Below are positions 1 through 10,881 of a stretch of DNA of 64,000 nucleotides, piece after piece. The translations under genes were made by a program, and so were the position numbers. The number at the start of each line of letters is the position of its first letter. The stretch's first letter is position 1. The DNA is taken from assembly GCF_018294505.1 (NCBI RefSeq), contig NC_057800.1, forward strand, positions 176,622,113 through 176,686,112, written 5' to 3'. The stretch comes from Triticum aestivum (taxonomy: Eukaryota; Streptophyta; Magnoliopsida; Poales; Poaceae). The notes under the pieces were generated by a model. That model was not told the DNA's origin. It saw only the letters and a program-made list of their open reading frames with translations, and did not search any database.

Positions 1-1866
1 CAATTTCTTTACCACGTCATCTTGGTGACATGACATTACATCAACCAAGGTTTCATGTGTTTCTAATTTTTGTTGGAATTAAAATGCCATGCCACTCCAT
101 GCATACGTATTCTTGCATATGTGTCCATGTCGTGATACAAATATGTTTGAAAATTCCTTCTAGTTTACTACACATGGAATTTACTCGCACATAAGTACAC
201 AAATATGATTTTTCAAACCGTTTTGGTTAGGCGTTGCATGTAGATATAGTTCAAATTTAAATTACAATCATTAAATGGCTAGAAAATCACTTAAATGTCT
301 TTAAAAGGTCAAATGACCCCTAGAATTTTCAAAAATTTCACATTACAGTTGTAGTAGTGCATGTTAGACGTAGAAAATAATTTGAATGCTGTAAGAGGAA
401 GCTATCTCCCATTGTTCATCAAACATGCATTGTTCCCTCTTGGAACCACAAACCTTCTAGCGAGTTGCTCCGGTTTGTGAGGGGTGTGTGTCCAAACGTT
501 CGTCAAACATGCCAACTTCTTTACCACATCATCTTGGTGGCATGACATTACATCAACCAAGGTTTCATGTGTTTCTGATCATTTTTCTATTTTTTTTGAA
601 TTAAAATGCCATGTCACTCCATGCATAGTATGCATGTGTCCATGTAGTGAGACCAATATGATTGAAAATTCTTTCTAATTTACTGCACATGGAATTAACT
701 CACAGACAAGTACACATATATGATTTTTCAAACCGTTTTAGTTACGCGTTGCATGTAGATGTAGTTCAAATATGAATTACAGTCATTAAATGGTTAGAAA
801 ATCACTTAAATGTCTTTAAAAGGTCCAATGACCCTAGAATTTTCTAAAATTTCACATTACAGTTGTAGTAGTGCACGTTAGATGTAGAAAACATTTGAAG
901 GCCGTAAGAGAAAGCTATCTCCCGTTCGTCATCAAACATGCATTGTTCCCTCTCGGAACCACGAACCTTCTAGCGAGTTGCTCCGGTTTGTGAGGGGTGT
1001 GTGTCTAAACTTTCGTCAAACATGCCAATTTCTTTACCAAGTCATCTTGGTGGCATGACATTACATCAACCAAGGTTTCATGTGTTTCTGATTTTTTTGG
1101 AATTAAAATGCCATGCCACTCCATGCATACGTATTCATGCATATGTGTCCATGTCGTGATACAAATATGTTTGAAAATTCCTTCTAGTTTACTGCACATG
1201 GAATTAACTCGCACACAAGTACACAAATATGATTTTTCAAACCATTTTGGTTAGGCGTTGCATGTAGATATAGTTCAAATTTGAATTACGGTCATTAAAT
1301 GGCTAGAAAATCACTTAAATGTCTTTAAAAGGTCAAATGACCCCTAGAATTTTCAAAAATTTCACATTACAGTTGTAGTAGTGCACGTTAGACGTAGAAA
1401 AAATTTGAAGGCCGTAAGAGGAAGCTATCTCCCGTTCGTCATCAAACATGCATTGTTCCCTCTCGGAACCACGAGCCTTCTAGTGAGTTGCTCCGGTTTG
1501 TGAGGGGTGTGTGTCCAAACTTTGGTCAAACATGCCAATTTTTTACCACATCATCTTGGTGGCATGACATTACATCAACCAAGGTTTCATGTGTTTCTGA
1601 TTTTTTTTGGAATTAAAATGCCATGTCACTCCATGCTTAATTGTGTCATAGCCGTTAGACCAATATGTTTGAAAATTCCTTCTAATTTACTGCACATGGA
1701 ATTAAATCGCACACAAGTACACAAAATATGAGTTTTCAAACTGTTATGGTTAGCTGTTGCATGTAGATGTTGTTCAAATTTCAATTATGGTCATTAAATG
1801 GCTAGAAAATCACTTAGATGTCTTAGAAGGTCAAATGACCCCTGAAATTTTCCAAAATTTGACATG
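1..1866. repeat. ~512-bp tandem repeat, about 3.6 copies
   Basis: The anchor CTTGGTG(A/G)CATGAC occurs at 21, 533, 1046 and 1555, giving spacings of 512, 513 and 509 bases. Each unit holds a conserved block with GAGTTGCTCCGGTTTGTGAG, a segment with TTTTCAAACCGTTTT and an A/T-rich stretch. Copies differ by scattered substitutions and small indels. The array is already running at base 1 and decays at about 1866, where the last unit departs from the others. Short frames inside it recur with the period and are not genes. It is probably internal repeat DNA of the CACTA element. Confidence 0.9.
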
Positions 1867-2132
1867 ACAGTTGTATTAGTACTACAAAATTTCTCGTTCA
1901 TTTAAAACACCATCCGTTTGCACTTTATTCCAAATTCGTCTTTCATAGCTAATGAAAAATATCTACAACATCACACAGTTGTTTTCTAGGAACCGTTTGC
2001 GATGAAAATATCTGGGTCTATTTAAGTCTCCCTCCTTAAGCTTTGCCGGCTCGTCTTCTCTAGTGCCGGCAACCCCCGAATCCACGAATCCCGATCCCCA
2101 TTCCCACACCCCCTTCTTGCAAAGATGACGCC

Positions 2133-2825
2133 GTGGAAACGCTTCGTGAAGGCTTGTACGTTGGCCACGTCCCCCCCAGCGCCGCCGCCTGCGCAGAGAG
2201 CACGGCCGCCTACGCCGAGAGTGCCGCCGCATCCACATTGAGCGTGGCCGCTTCCGCCGAGAGGGCGTCTGCTGCAGCTGACAGGGCAACTGCAGCAGCC
2301 GAGACGACTGCAGCTGCTGCTGCGACGGCGGCTGCAAACGTCGAGAGCGCTCGAGCTGTCGTCTGTGCCGCTGATGTCGCCCTGGCCCGGGTCGAGGCCA
2401 TCCACGGCAAGATCGAGGATGCACATACCAAGATATTCCAAGACACCTCGGACTCCAGCATGTAACCCACGTCTAAAAAGGCGACGGTGGCCATAGAGCA
2501 CCTGCTTCCTCATGAGGTCGCCGAGCGGGAGCTGGAGATGCAGGAGGCGGCGGAGATTGAGGAGCGCCGGGAGGAGGAGTTGCACATGGACGAGGTCGAG
2601 GTAGAGAAGAGTCTGTCCATCGAGGAATCGGCAGTGGAGTAACAACGCGAGCTCTGGCGGAGCCACTACTACAAGTACTACAACCTTGAGGGCGGCGCCG
2701 AGGATGAGGACGAGGACGAGGACAAGGACGCGGTCAACTTCAGCAGGGGGGATGCAGAGTCCACCAACGGCGGCATGTCGCCAGGACAAGTCATCGATGT
2801 CTCATCTCACACCGGCGATGCATAG
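2133..2825 (+). pseudogene. Ala-rich / Glu-rich reading frame with two in-frame stops
   Basis: A single frame runs from about 2118 to the TAG at 2823-2825 and is broken by TAA at 2463-2465 and TAA at 2640-2642. The first block is about 110 residues of Ala-rich repeats (AESAAAS, AAADRATAAA), which would form a long helix. The second is acidic and Glu-rich (EVAERELEMQEAAEIEERRE), likely coiled coil. The third has WRSHYYKYYNLEGG followed by an Asp/Glu tract. There is no ATG in this frame near its start; the nearest ATG, at 2125, is in another frame, so either an upstream exon or the start is missing. I do not recognise the family. Its position between the tandem array and the GRF gene suggests an accessory protein of the CACTA element. 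Confidence 0.6.
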
Positions 2826-3037
2826 GCCGGCATGGCGGCGAATTTTTAATTATGCGTACTTAGGCTTTATTTTTAATGCTGGTCTTTTGTTAGAGCAATG
2901 TTTAGGTCAACTGGCTCTGTGTAATTACTAAAATTTCTCGATTCAGTAAGTGTGGTCTGTCTACTGTATGCTTTTTTCTGTGCCCAAGTTAGCAAGCGAT
3001 GTTAAATTATGCAATGATGTACCCAGGGAAATTTCCA

Positions 3038-3269
3038 CCAAAATTTGAATTATCAAACTCATCCCATGCGCGTAAAGCAGAAGAATCGTTTGCGATGCAC
3101 ACAATCGTTCAAAGTGAATGGTCTGGCGGCACCGCGCACGTTCAAAGTGAATGTGCCCATGCCTTGAGACCAAAATTTGAATTATCAAACTCATCCCATG
3201 CGCGTAAAGCAGAAGAATCGTTTGTGATGCACACAATCGTTCAAAGTGAATGGTCCGGCGGCACCGCGC
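3038..3269. repeat. 100-bp direct duplication
   Basis: A 100-base block at 3038-3137 is repeated at 3170-3269 with about two mismatches, separated by 32 bases. Each copy starts CCAAAATTTGAATTATC and ends GGCACCGCGC. The spacer repeats part of the unit (GTTCAAAGTGAATG). It lies just upstream of the GRF zinc-finger gene, where a promoter would be expected. Both copies give open frames on both strands; these are by-products of the duplication. Confidence 0.85.
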
Positions 3270-3457
3270 GCAAAGTTTCCCTCTACATTTCCAAAATTTT
3301 GGCCTAATGCCAAAATATCTACCCCCGCCCCCTTCCCCACCCCCTTTTCTCCCCGACCACAAGTCACATTTCCCTTGTTTCCTCCTTCCTTCCTTCCTTG
3401 CTAAGTTATAGCTGCTTCCTCTCTCTCACCGTCTCGCATCCTACCGCCGGGGTCGCC

Positions 3458-4856
3458 ATGGTCTGCTTCAAAGACATCTCCAGCGGTTCCTCCTCCGGCG
3501 ACTACTCCTTCACCACCCGGGTATGCCTCTCTTCTCTCTCTCGGGATAAGACTTGGAATGAAGGATTTTTACCCGGGGGTCGATTTGAGTCGCTTCTTCC
3601 TCTTGTAGCTCCCTAAGACCATCAGTGGCAACGAATGGAGCGGGGTGGCTGAAGATCTATCTGCTCGTTGTCCCCATCAATCTCCATGCGTGAAGCTAGT
3701 TGCGTTTGATTCTGTGGACAGTGGGAGGAAGTTTCTGCCATGTGCAGAGAAGGTTAGACCCTCTTTCGTTGTTACAAATCATTTGTTATATGTGATTCAG
3801 ACACTGTCACGGTCCCAACCCATTCATACCACACCTTCAACCAAACGCATCCTAAGACAGTGTCACAGTTTGTACCTAGTATCTTAAATTGTTGCCATCT
3901 CATCGACGGTGCCATTAGAAAATTATTTGGCACCGCTTCAGCAGTTTGTGCAGCCAACTTTGGTACACACATTCGAGTAGCCAAGCAGTAAAATACTAAA
4001 TCTTTATGGCACGAAGGAACTAGGCATCGGAGCAACTACATGCTCCGGAGTTCGGGTCCCTGATTTTTTCCGCTGCATCGGCTCGCCAGTGCAGGGCACC
4101 GGTGCGAGATGTAGGAGCAGTTGTCTTTACCCTAGTTTTGGCATACATAGTGGACGACCTTAGTGCTATTAGTTCTATGTTACTAAATTTGTGCATGCAC
4201 ACACTTGTTAGTATCAATTTGATGTCATCCAAACACTGTCGCTATGCTGTTGCAGTTATATTTACCTTCCTCATAAAATGTTCAATTTGTTATTTATTGT
4301 ACATGAGTAAGAACTTGTAGCGTCGTTGTAGTTGATTATATCTTCCGATGTTCCAGAATTTGGTTGTTGTCTCAGTACCAATTATTTCATTTGCACATTG
4401 ATCTTTTTGAGAAGATATGTCATAATTAACATGTTTCTTCAGTTTTTCAAAATAAGCATTGGTGATTTTTCTATAAACCCATTTCCCCTACAATTGTTGC
4501 TGATCTAGTTTTAAATATTATAGGATGAACGGAAGTGTTCTTACTTGGAGTGGGTTGATCAAGAGTGGCCACAGTCTTTGAAGATGTGCCTAACGAAGCT
4601 ATGGAGCATGTATGAGGAAGAGAACACACGTAGGCTTAGAGAAAGTCTTGTCAACGCTGAAGCATATTTCAAGATGCGGGATAAAAAGTTGAAGGTGGAG
4701 AATGAGCTCAAACTTTTTAAATCAGACTTCGCTAAGATGGTTTTGGCGAAGGAGGAGGCACTTTCCCAGTTGGCCCGTGCAAAACGGGTTCTTACTGAAC
4801 TGAAAGCAGAGGTGGATAAGGGAAATGAATATATTGTTCTTATGAAGTTGAACTAG
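3458..4856 (+). CDS. GRF-type zinc-finger and coiled-coil protein (three exons)
   Basis: Three phase-0 exons join cleanly: 3458-3520 (21 codons, from ATG), 3609-3752 (48 codons) and 4524-4856 (110 codons plus TAG), giving 179 residues. Junctions are CGG|GTATGC, TTGTAG|CTC, AAG|GTTAGA and TATTATAG|GAT, all GT-AG. Exons 2 and 3 together make a GRF-like zinc finger: CPHQSPC at residues 42-48, then GRKFLPC at 60-66, a further Cys at 74, and the YLEWVD motif after it. That is the Cys spacing plus aromatic W-x-D ending of GRF fingers, which bind single-stranded nucleic acid in other proteins. Residues from about 100 are charged and heptad-like (ESLVNAEAYFKMRDKKL), probably coiled coil. The middle intron is 771 bases. 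No stop or frameshift breaks it. Lying inside a CACTA element, it is probably transposon cargo; a role in transposition is inference. Confidence 0.72.
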
Positions 4857-5192
4857 CTATATGTTGTACTGTTTTGTTTTCATGTAGCTACCGTACTGTG
4901 ATGTTATAATATATTTATGTGCTTGATATGAAATTGGCAAACAGTTGTTCGATATGAAATTTGAATTTGCGTAATACTGGAATTATTAATTGTTAACTAA
5001 TAAACCTGCTAAAATGTGCCATGGATCTTTGCAAATGGTTCTAGCAGTAAAAACGCTTGCGATGGATAGCCCAATGCCACACAGTTTTCTTCATCAAATC
5101 GTGTGTGATATAGTTGATAAAAGCAAACAGTTAACCAAGGAAGACCGTGTGTGATAGTTACACCTTTCAGACATGAGCCTTCACATAAAAAT
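4857..5192. other. Non-coding stretch between GRF gene and subterminal repeats
   Basis: This A/T-rich stretch follows the GRF stop codon and presumably holds the 3' UTR and polyadenylation signals. I see no open frame of note. It ends where the ~45-bp subterminal repeats begin. Confidence 0.6.
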
Positions 5193-5459
5193 GTGTGGGA
5201 TGTATGTCTGAGCGGAAACGGTTTCCCTGCATTGACTGTGTGGGATGTACATAAGAACGGAAACGTATTCCTTGGATTGACTGTGTGTGATATACATACG
5301 AACGGAAATGTTTTTCTCGGATTCACCATGTGGGATGTACATACCTATGGAAATGATTTTCTCGGATTACCGTGTGGGATGTACATACCTACGGAAATGA
5401 TTTTCTCGGATTACCGTGTGGGATGTACATACCTACAGAAATGATTGGGTTTCGATGCC
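5193..5459. repeat. Six ~45-bp subterminal tandem repeats of the CACTA element
   Basis: Units start at 5193, 5238, 5283, 5328, 5372 and 5416, spaced 45, 45, 45, 44 and 44. The core is GTGTGGGATGTACATAC followed by GGAAATGATTTTCTCGG; the last unit is incomplete. Inner units are more diverged than those near the end. In En/Spm-type transposons such arrays are the binding sites of the accessory TNPA protein; that role here is inferred from position. Confidence 0.85.
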
Positions 5460-5585
5460 TCGCCCAATCGCACACGACCCCAGCCTGGGTCCCATGAGGG
5501 CTTATCCCCGACGATTTCTGGGTCATGTGGGAAGGACACCCTATCGCACACACTCACTTGGCGACAGTTCCAAATGCCATCGCGG

Positions 5586-5629
5586 AAAGGGGTTAAAAAC
5601 CGTTTGTTTAGGACCGACGCGCACTAGTG
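5586..5629 (-). repeat. Right terminal inverted repeat of the CACTA element
   Basis: On the minus strand the terminus reads CACTAGTGCGCGTCGGTC and then an A/C-rich stretch. The outermost eight bases, CACTAGTG, are palindromic. Host Gypsy coding sequence starts at the next base. The matching left terminus is outside the window. Confidence 0.8.
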
Positions 5630-6310
5630 ATAGAACCAACCACTGTTAGCATTGTGCTGAAGTCTACGTGCAACAATCGCTCCAAGGTTATAATTCCTTT
5701 CACCAGTGAGAGCGGTGTGAAGGCAGCTCAAGTCTGGCGCACAAAGTATGCTACAGTCTTGCTTGCCTACTATGCATTTCCCATTACATAATGCAAAATA
5801 CGGAATTGCGGGAAAGTGAATGCTCTTTATTCTTCCTTGTCTCACTCCCCTATTTTCACCGTAGCAAAGGATAGTCAAGAAAGACTCGAACTTGACCGTT
5901 GGTGGCTCATCAAGAGAACCCCAAAATGGAAGTTTGCAGTGGTAAGAAAAATTCTCCAGTGGGATAGTAAATGGTTTATCATAAAGCATAAATGACACCC
6001 TAGACTCACGTGGAAAATATTTAAATCCTTTGACAAATGATTCAGTGAGAAGTTGGTGCTGTTCACACTTATCTGAGAGGTAGGGACCGAGGCCGACATT
6101 GTGGACATATTGCTCAAATTCCTCCTTAATGCCCACACACACACACACACCATATATTCATCGCTAGGCCATAAACATTCTTGGTGGCGGCATCTCGCGT
6201 GGAACTTTCACTTGGTTCAACATAAGACCCACGAGCAAAACTGTCACTAGAAGATGCCCCCGAGAATCGTCTCCTCTAAGAACTCCTTCCAACTAGGTTC
6301 ATCATGTCCG
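5630..6310 (-). pseudogene. Extra ORF of element A (plant transposon-protein type), truncated
   Basis: The minus-strand frame contains GIKEEFEQYVHNVGLGPYLS, then CEQHQLLTESFVKGFKYF, PFTIPLENFSYHCKLP and SIHFPAIPYFALCNGKC. The same order of motifs occurs in the extra ORF of element B near 57.4 kb (GIKEEFNAYL, CHQYHYLTSSFVRRFEF, SIHFPA). This type of protein lies after protease in several Triticeae Gypsy groups; its function is not known to me. The 3' end is lost where the CACTA transposon begins. The start is uncertain: a CA-dinucleotide run at 6132-6151 lies within the likely N-terminal part and may have shifted the frame. Confidence 0.7.
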
Positions 6311-6595
6311 CATACAATTTTCTGAAAATAAAATTTTTGAGAACTTTTGAGGCCATTCTGAGAACTTTTATTTTTGGGTCATTTTTTATTGCACGGGAAA
6401 TTCAGAAAATAGACAAAACATGGCATTTTATTTTATTTAACCAATAAAAACAGAGAATAAAAGTATGGATAGAAAGTAGTGCTTACTAAATTCATCAACT
6501 TCATACCATTCAAAAATGATCCATTAATAAGGTTTATCAAGTCTTATTAGCAACCACTTCTGATTAGCATGAAACCGAAGAACTTTCATAAATCA

Positions 6596-9377
6596 CTAAG
6601 TTACCTCAATGGGGGTATGCATTTCCCCAACAATAAGTATTTCATATTTCTTTCTAACAGTAGGTGGAGGTATTTGAAAACATCCAATAGTGATTGTCGG
6701 AGATTTTTCAATAACATTAATACCATTCACTTGGAATTGTTTCTTTGGGAAGTGCATCGTATGCTCATTGCCATTAATATGAAAAGTGATCTTGCTTTTA
6801 TTGCAATCAATAACAGCCCCTCCAATATTCAAGAAGGGTCTACCAAGGATAATTGACATGTTGTCGTCCTCGGGCATCTCAAGTATAACAAAGTTAGTCA
6901 AAATAGTAACATTAGCAACAACAATGGGCACATCCTCACAGATACCGATAGGTATGTCAGTTGATTTGTCAGCCATTTGCAAAGATATTTTAGTAGGTGT
7001 GAGTTTATTCAAGTCAAGTCTTTTATATAAAGAGAAACGCATAACACTAACACCATCTCCTAAATCACACAAAGCAGTTTTCACATAATTCTTCTTGATA
7101 GAGCAAGGTATAGTTGGTATTCCCGGATGTCCATGTTTTTTGGGTACTCCATCTTTAAAAGTGTAATTGGCAAGCATACTGGAGATTTTAGCTTCCGGTA
7201 TTTCTCTCTTATTTGTGATGATGTCTTTCATATATTTTGCATAAGGAGGCATTTTCAAGATATCAGTCAAGCGAGTACGCAAAAAGACTGGCCTCAGCAT
7301 TTCGGCAAAGCATTCAAATTATTCATCATCATTCTTTTTAGTTGACTTAGGTGGAAAAGGCATAGGTTTTTGAACCCACGGTTCTCTTTCTTTACCGTGT
7401 TTCCTAGCAACAAAGTCACTTTTATCATATCTTTTATTCTTAGGTTGTGGGTTATCAAGATCAACAGGTGGTTCTATCTCACCATCATTCTTTGGTTCTT
7501 TTTCATTGTTTTGTTGAGAGTCTTCATGAACCTCATCATTAAATTTTTCATTATCGGTATGTGAGTGTTCATTACCAGATTGAGTTTCAGCATCAGAGAT
7601 AGAAATTTCATTATCATTATCAGGAGGTTTTTCTATTTCAGGTTCACTAGAAGTGTGCAAAGTCCTATAATTTTTCTTTTCCTTCTTCTTTTTAGAAGGA
7701 CTAGGTGCACTAGTGTTAGCTCTTTGTGAATCTTGTTCAATTCTTTTAGGTTGTCCCTCAGGATAAAGTGGTTCCTGAGTCATTTTACCTCCTCTAGTTG
7801 CAACTCTAACAGCAAAGTCATACATATTATGATTCATTTCATCAAGTAATTCTCTTTGAGATTTAGCAACTCATTCTAATTGAGTTGGAACCATAGAAGC
7901 ATGTTTTCCAACACCTCTAACATCATTTTATATTCTAAATAACAAGTCACTCAAGCGAGCAATCATATCAAAATTGTATTTCAAATATTTCATAACATTT
8001 GCATTAAAGTAATCTTCTTTCCTAATGTAGTTTTCAAACTCATAAAGACATTGACTATGATGCATATTGTGAGGATTGTCACTATCATTGAACTTCATAA
8101 GTGAATTTACCTCTACCGCCTTAGGCATTGGTGGTGTATTAAACCCGTGTATTTCTTCAATAGGAGGTAAATTTTTAACATCCTCGGCTTTAATACCTTT
8201 TTCCTTCATAGATTTCTTTGCCTCTTGCATACCTTCAGGGTTGAGATATAATATACCCCTCTTCTGCGGAGTGGGTTCAGGTGGTGGTTCAGGAATAGTC
8301 CAATCATCATAATTTTTCAATATGTTATTCAATAATTCTTCAGCTTGTCTAATATTTCGTTCCCTGAAAACACAACCATCACAACTATCTAGGAAGTCTC
8401 TAGAAGTATTGGCTAGTCCATTATAGAAGATATCAAGTATTTCATTTTTCTTAAGAGGATGATCAGGCAAAGCATTAAGTAACTGGCAAAGCCTCCCCAA
8501 GCTTGTGGGAGACTCTCTTCTTTAATTTGCACAAAGTTAAATATTTTCTCTAAGGCAGCTTGTTTCATATGAGCAGGAAAATATATTTCAGAGAGGTAAT
8601 AAATCATATCCTAGGGACTACGCACACAGCCAGGAGCAAGAGTGTTGTACCAAGCTTTAGCATCATCCTTTAATGATAAAGGAAATAATTTGAGAATAAA
8701 GTAATAGCGAGTTTTCTCATCACGAGTAAAAGGGTGGCTATGTCATTCAACTTAGTAAGATGTGCCACAACAATTTCAGTTTCATAACCATGGAAAGGAT
8801 CGGATTCAACCAAAGTAGTGAACTCTGGGTCAAGAGAGAATTCATAATCCTTATCATCAATAAATATAGGTGAAGTAGCAAACTTAGGATCACATTTCAT
8901 TCTAGCATTCAGAGATTTTTCTTTATAACTTTGTAGTAATTTCTCTAGATCATCTCTATCATTACAAGCAAGAATATCTCTAGTTGTTTTTTCACTCATA
9001 ACATAACCTTCCTGTACCTTAGGCAATTCATATATAGGAAGGCTAGTTCTAGCAGGTGTTTTAGGAGTTTTAGTTTCAAGCTCATCATCAGATTCAACAA
9101 CATCATGTTGTATAACTCTAGCAATTTGTTTATCAAGAAATTCACCAAGTGGCACATCATCATTATCAAGCAAGGTACTAGCATCATCATAAGCATTATC
9201 CATAGTAGAAGTAGCATCGTCAATAACTTGCGACATATCAGAATTAATAGCATGTGGTGGTGTTGCAAGTTTACTTATAACAGAAGATGAATATAAAGCA
9301 GAACTGGATGGCAGTTCCTTACCTCCCCTCGTCTTTGAGGCAAATATCTTAGTCTTAGCATCCTTCAGATTCTTCAT
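6596..9377 (-). pseudogene. gag-protease of element A, broken
   Basis: Reading starts at ATG 9377 (MKNLKDAKTKIFAS). The gag core is recognisable from DPFHGYETEIVVAHLTKLND to LLNALPDHPLKKNEILDIFY, the retrotransposon gag pattern. A frameshift falls near 8700, a second near 8500, and in-frame stops follow, including ones near 7925 and 7319. The C-terminal part is an aspartic protease domain: LCDLGDGVSVM carries the catalytic Asp, but the usual DLGA reads DLGD. ILGRPFLNIGGAVIDC is the conserved flap-side strand. The stop is at 6596. Element B has the same arrangement with an intact DLGA. Clearly a dead copy. Confidence 0.85.
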
Positions 9378-9429
9378 AGTGATAATATGATAATAATCCC
9401 AATTGACTCAACAAATATAGCTATGCTTC

Positions 9430-9446
9430 CTAGCAACGACGCCAGA
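9430..9446 (-). other. Degraded primer-binding site of element A
   Basis: On the minus strand, about 10 bases inside the LTR, the sequence is TGGCGTCGTTGCTAGG. The intact sites of elements O and I read TGGCGCCGTTGC(C/T)GGGG, complementary to the 3' end of plant tRNA-Asp. This copy differs at a few positions, mostly C to T. Confidence 0.6.
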
Positions 9447-9455
9447 AAAAGGTCT

Positions 9456-10870
9456 TGATAACCCACAAGTATAGGGGATCGCAAACGTTTTCGAGGGTAA
9501 AGTATTCAACCTAAATTTATAGATTTGACACAAGGGATCCAAAGAATATTTGAAGGTATTAGCAGCTGAGTTGTCAATTCAACAACACATGAAGATTAAT
9601 TATCGGCAGCAAAGCGATCAGTATCAGAGTAGTTTGATAGTTTTGATAGTGGTAGCAGTAGCAATAGTAACAGTAACAGTGATAGCAAATAATTTGGTAG
9701 CAAGTGTAACAGTGATGATAGCAGCAGTAACTTAGCAGAAACAATATGGAATAAATTCGTAGGCATTGGATCGGTGACTTGTTGGATGATATTCATCATG
9801 TGACAGTTATAACCTAGGGCGATACGACACTAGCTCCAGTTCATCGATATAATGTAGGCATGTATTTCGTAAATAGTCATACGTGCTTTATTAAAAGAAC
9901 TTGCATGACATCTTTTGTCCTACCCTCCCGTGGCAGCGGGGTCCATATTGGAAACTAAGGGATATTAAGGCCTCCTTTTAATAGAGAACCGTAACAAAGC
10001 ATTAGCACATAGTGGATACATGAACTCCTCAAACTAGGGTCATCGCCGTGAGTGGGCCCGGATGTTGTCACTCCAGGGTTGCCCTATCATAACATGTAGT
10101 AGGTGACTATAACTTGCAAGATCAGATCTAGAACATGGATATAATGATGATAACATAAACGGTTCGGATCTCAAATCGTGGCACCCGGGCCCAAAGTGAC
10201 AAGCATTAAGCATGGCAAAGTCATAGCAACATCAATCTAAGAACATAGTGGATACTAGGGATCAGGACCTAAAAAAACTAACTCGATTACATGATGAATC
10301 TCATCCAACTCCTCACCGACCAGCGAGCCTACGAAGGAATTACTCACTCCCGATGGGGAGCATCATGGAATTGGCGATGGAGAAGGGTTGATGATGACGA
10401 AGAACGAAGAAACCCCTCTTCGGAGCCCCAAACGGACTCCGGATCTGCCCTCCCGAGGAAGAACAGGGCTTAGCAGCGGCTCTGTCTCGTGGATCGGGAT
10501 AATTCTTTCTCCCTTATTTTTCTCTCCGAAAATCGGAATTTATAGTGTCAGGGTTGAGGTCTACAGGGCCACTAGGTGGGTACAACCCACCTGGGCGCGC
10601 CAGGAGAGGGGGCGCGCCCTGGTGGGTTGTGCCCACCCAGGGGCCCTTCTCTGGTAGGTCTTGGATCCAGAAATTCTTATATACTATATAAAAATTCCTC
10701 GCAAAGTTTCGTTCCATTCCGAGAACTTTTATTTCCGCACAAAAACAACACCATGTTAGTTCTGCTGAAAACGGCATCAGTCCGGGGTTAGTTTCATTCA
10801 AATCATGCAAATTAGAGTCCAAAACAAGAGGAAAAGCATGAGGAAAATTAGATACGTTGGAGACGTATCA
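9456..10870 (-). repeat. 5' LTR of element A (1415 bp)
   Basis: On the plus strand it runs TGATAACCCACAAG...GGAGACGTATCA. In the element's own sense it starts TGATACGTCTCC, shared with the LTRs of O and I, and ends in TTATCA. It holds the paired GGCGCGCC palindromes at about 10594 and 10612 that are common in Triticeae LTRs. Only one LTR of A lies in the window, so age cannot be estimated. Confidence 0.85.
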
Positions 10871-10881
10871 AGCATATTCGT

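Larger units (their letters stand above)
1..5629 (+). mobile_element. CACTA (En/Spm) DNA transposon, 3' portion
   Basis: The right end is CACTAGTG at 5622-5629. Read on the minus strand, the first ~45 bases have the usual form of a CACTA terminus (CACTAGTGCGCGTCGG...). Six tandem ~45-bp repeats lie just inside it, as expected for subterminal transposase-binding arrays. Immediately outside, at 5630, the sequence becomes the coding frame of a Gypsy element, so the transposon inserted there. CACTA elements make 3-bp duplications; the right flank is ATA and the left copy lies outside the window. Its cargo is a tandem array, a decayed Ala/Glu-rich frame and a GRF zinc-finger gene. No TNP2-type transposase is visible in this part. 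Calling it CACTA rests on terminus and architecture; I do not assign a family name. Confidence 0.85.
5630..10870 (-). mobile_element. Gypsy-like LTR retrotransposon A (gag-protease, extra ORF, one LTR)
   Basis: The element reads on the minus strand: LTR at 9456-10870, a degraded primer site, gag-protease, then an extra ORF that is cut off at 5630 by the CACTA insertion. The rest, including the other LTR, must lie left of the window. 6151-6595 separates protease from the extra ORF and is non-coding. No reverse transcriptase or integrase is visible in the part present. On its right, 10871 is integrase sequence of another Gypsy (J1), so A inserted into J1. The LTR type and gag resemble the large Triticeae group that includes Sabrina and WHAM; which one I cannot say. 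Confidence 0.8.

Noticed and set aside
3038..3362. Frames on both strands across the 100-bp duplication
   Set aside because: They repeat with the DNA unit and lack any family resemblance.
3804..3866. Nine-base inverted repeat GACACTGTC / GACAGTGTC in the second intron of the GRF gene
   Set aside because: Short arms, no TA or other target duplication, no known MITE terminus; chance is a fair explanation.
4100..4320. Hydrophobic frame of 72 codons within the long intron of the GRF gene
   Set aside because: Lies wholly inside an intron with good borders and has no recognisable motif.
5193..5460. Regular direct repeats that could suggest a CRISPR-like array
   Set aside because: Repeats are contiguous, without unique spacers, and sit in a CACTA terminus of a plant genome.
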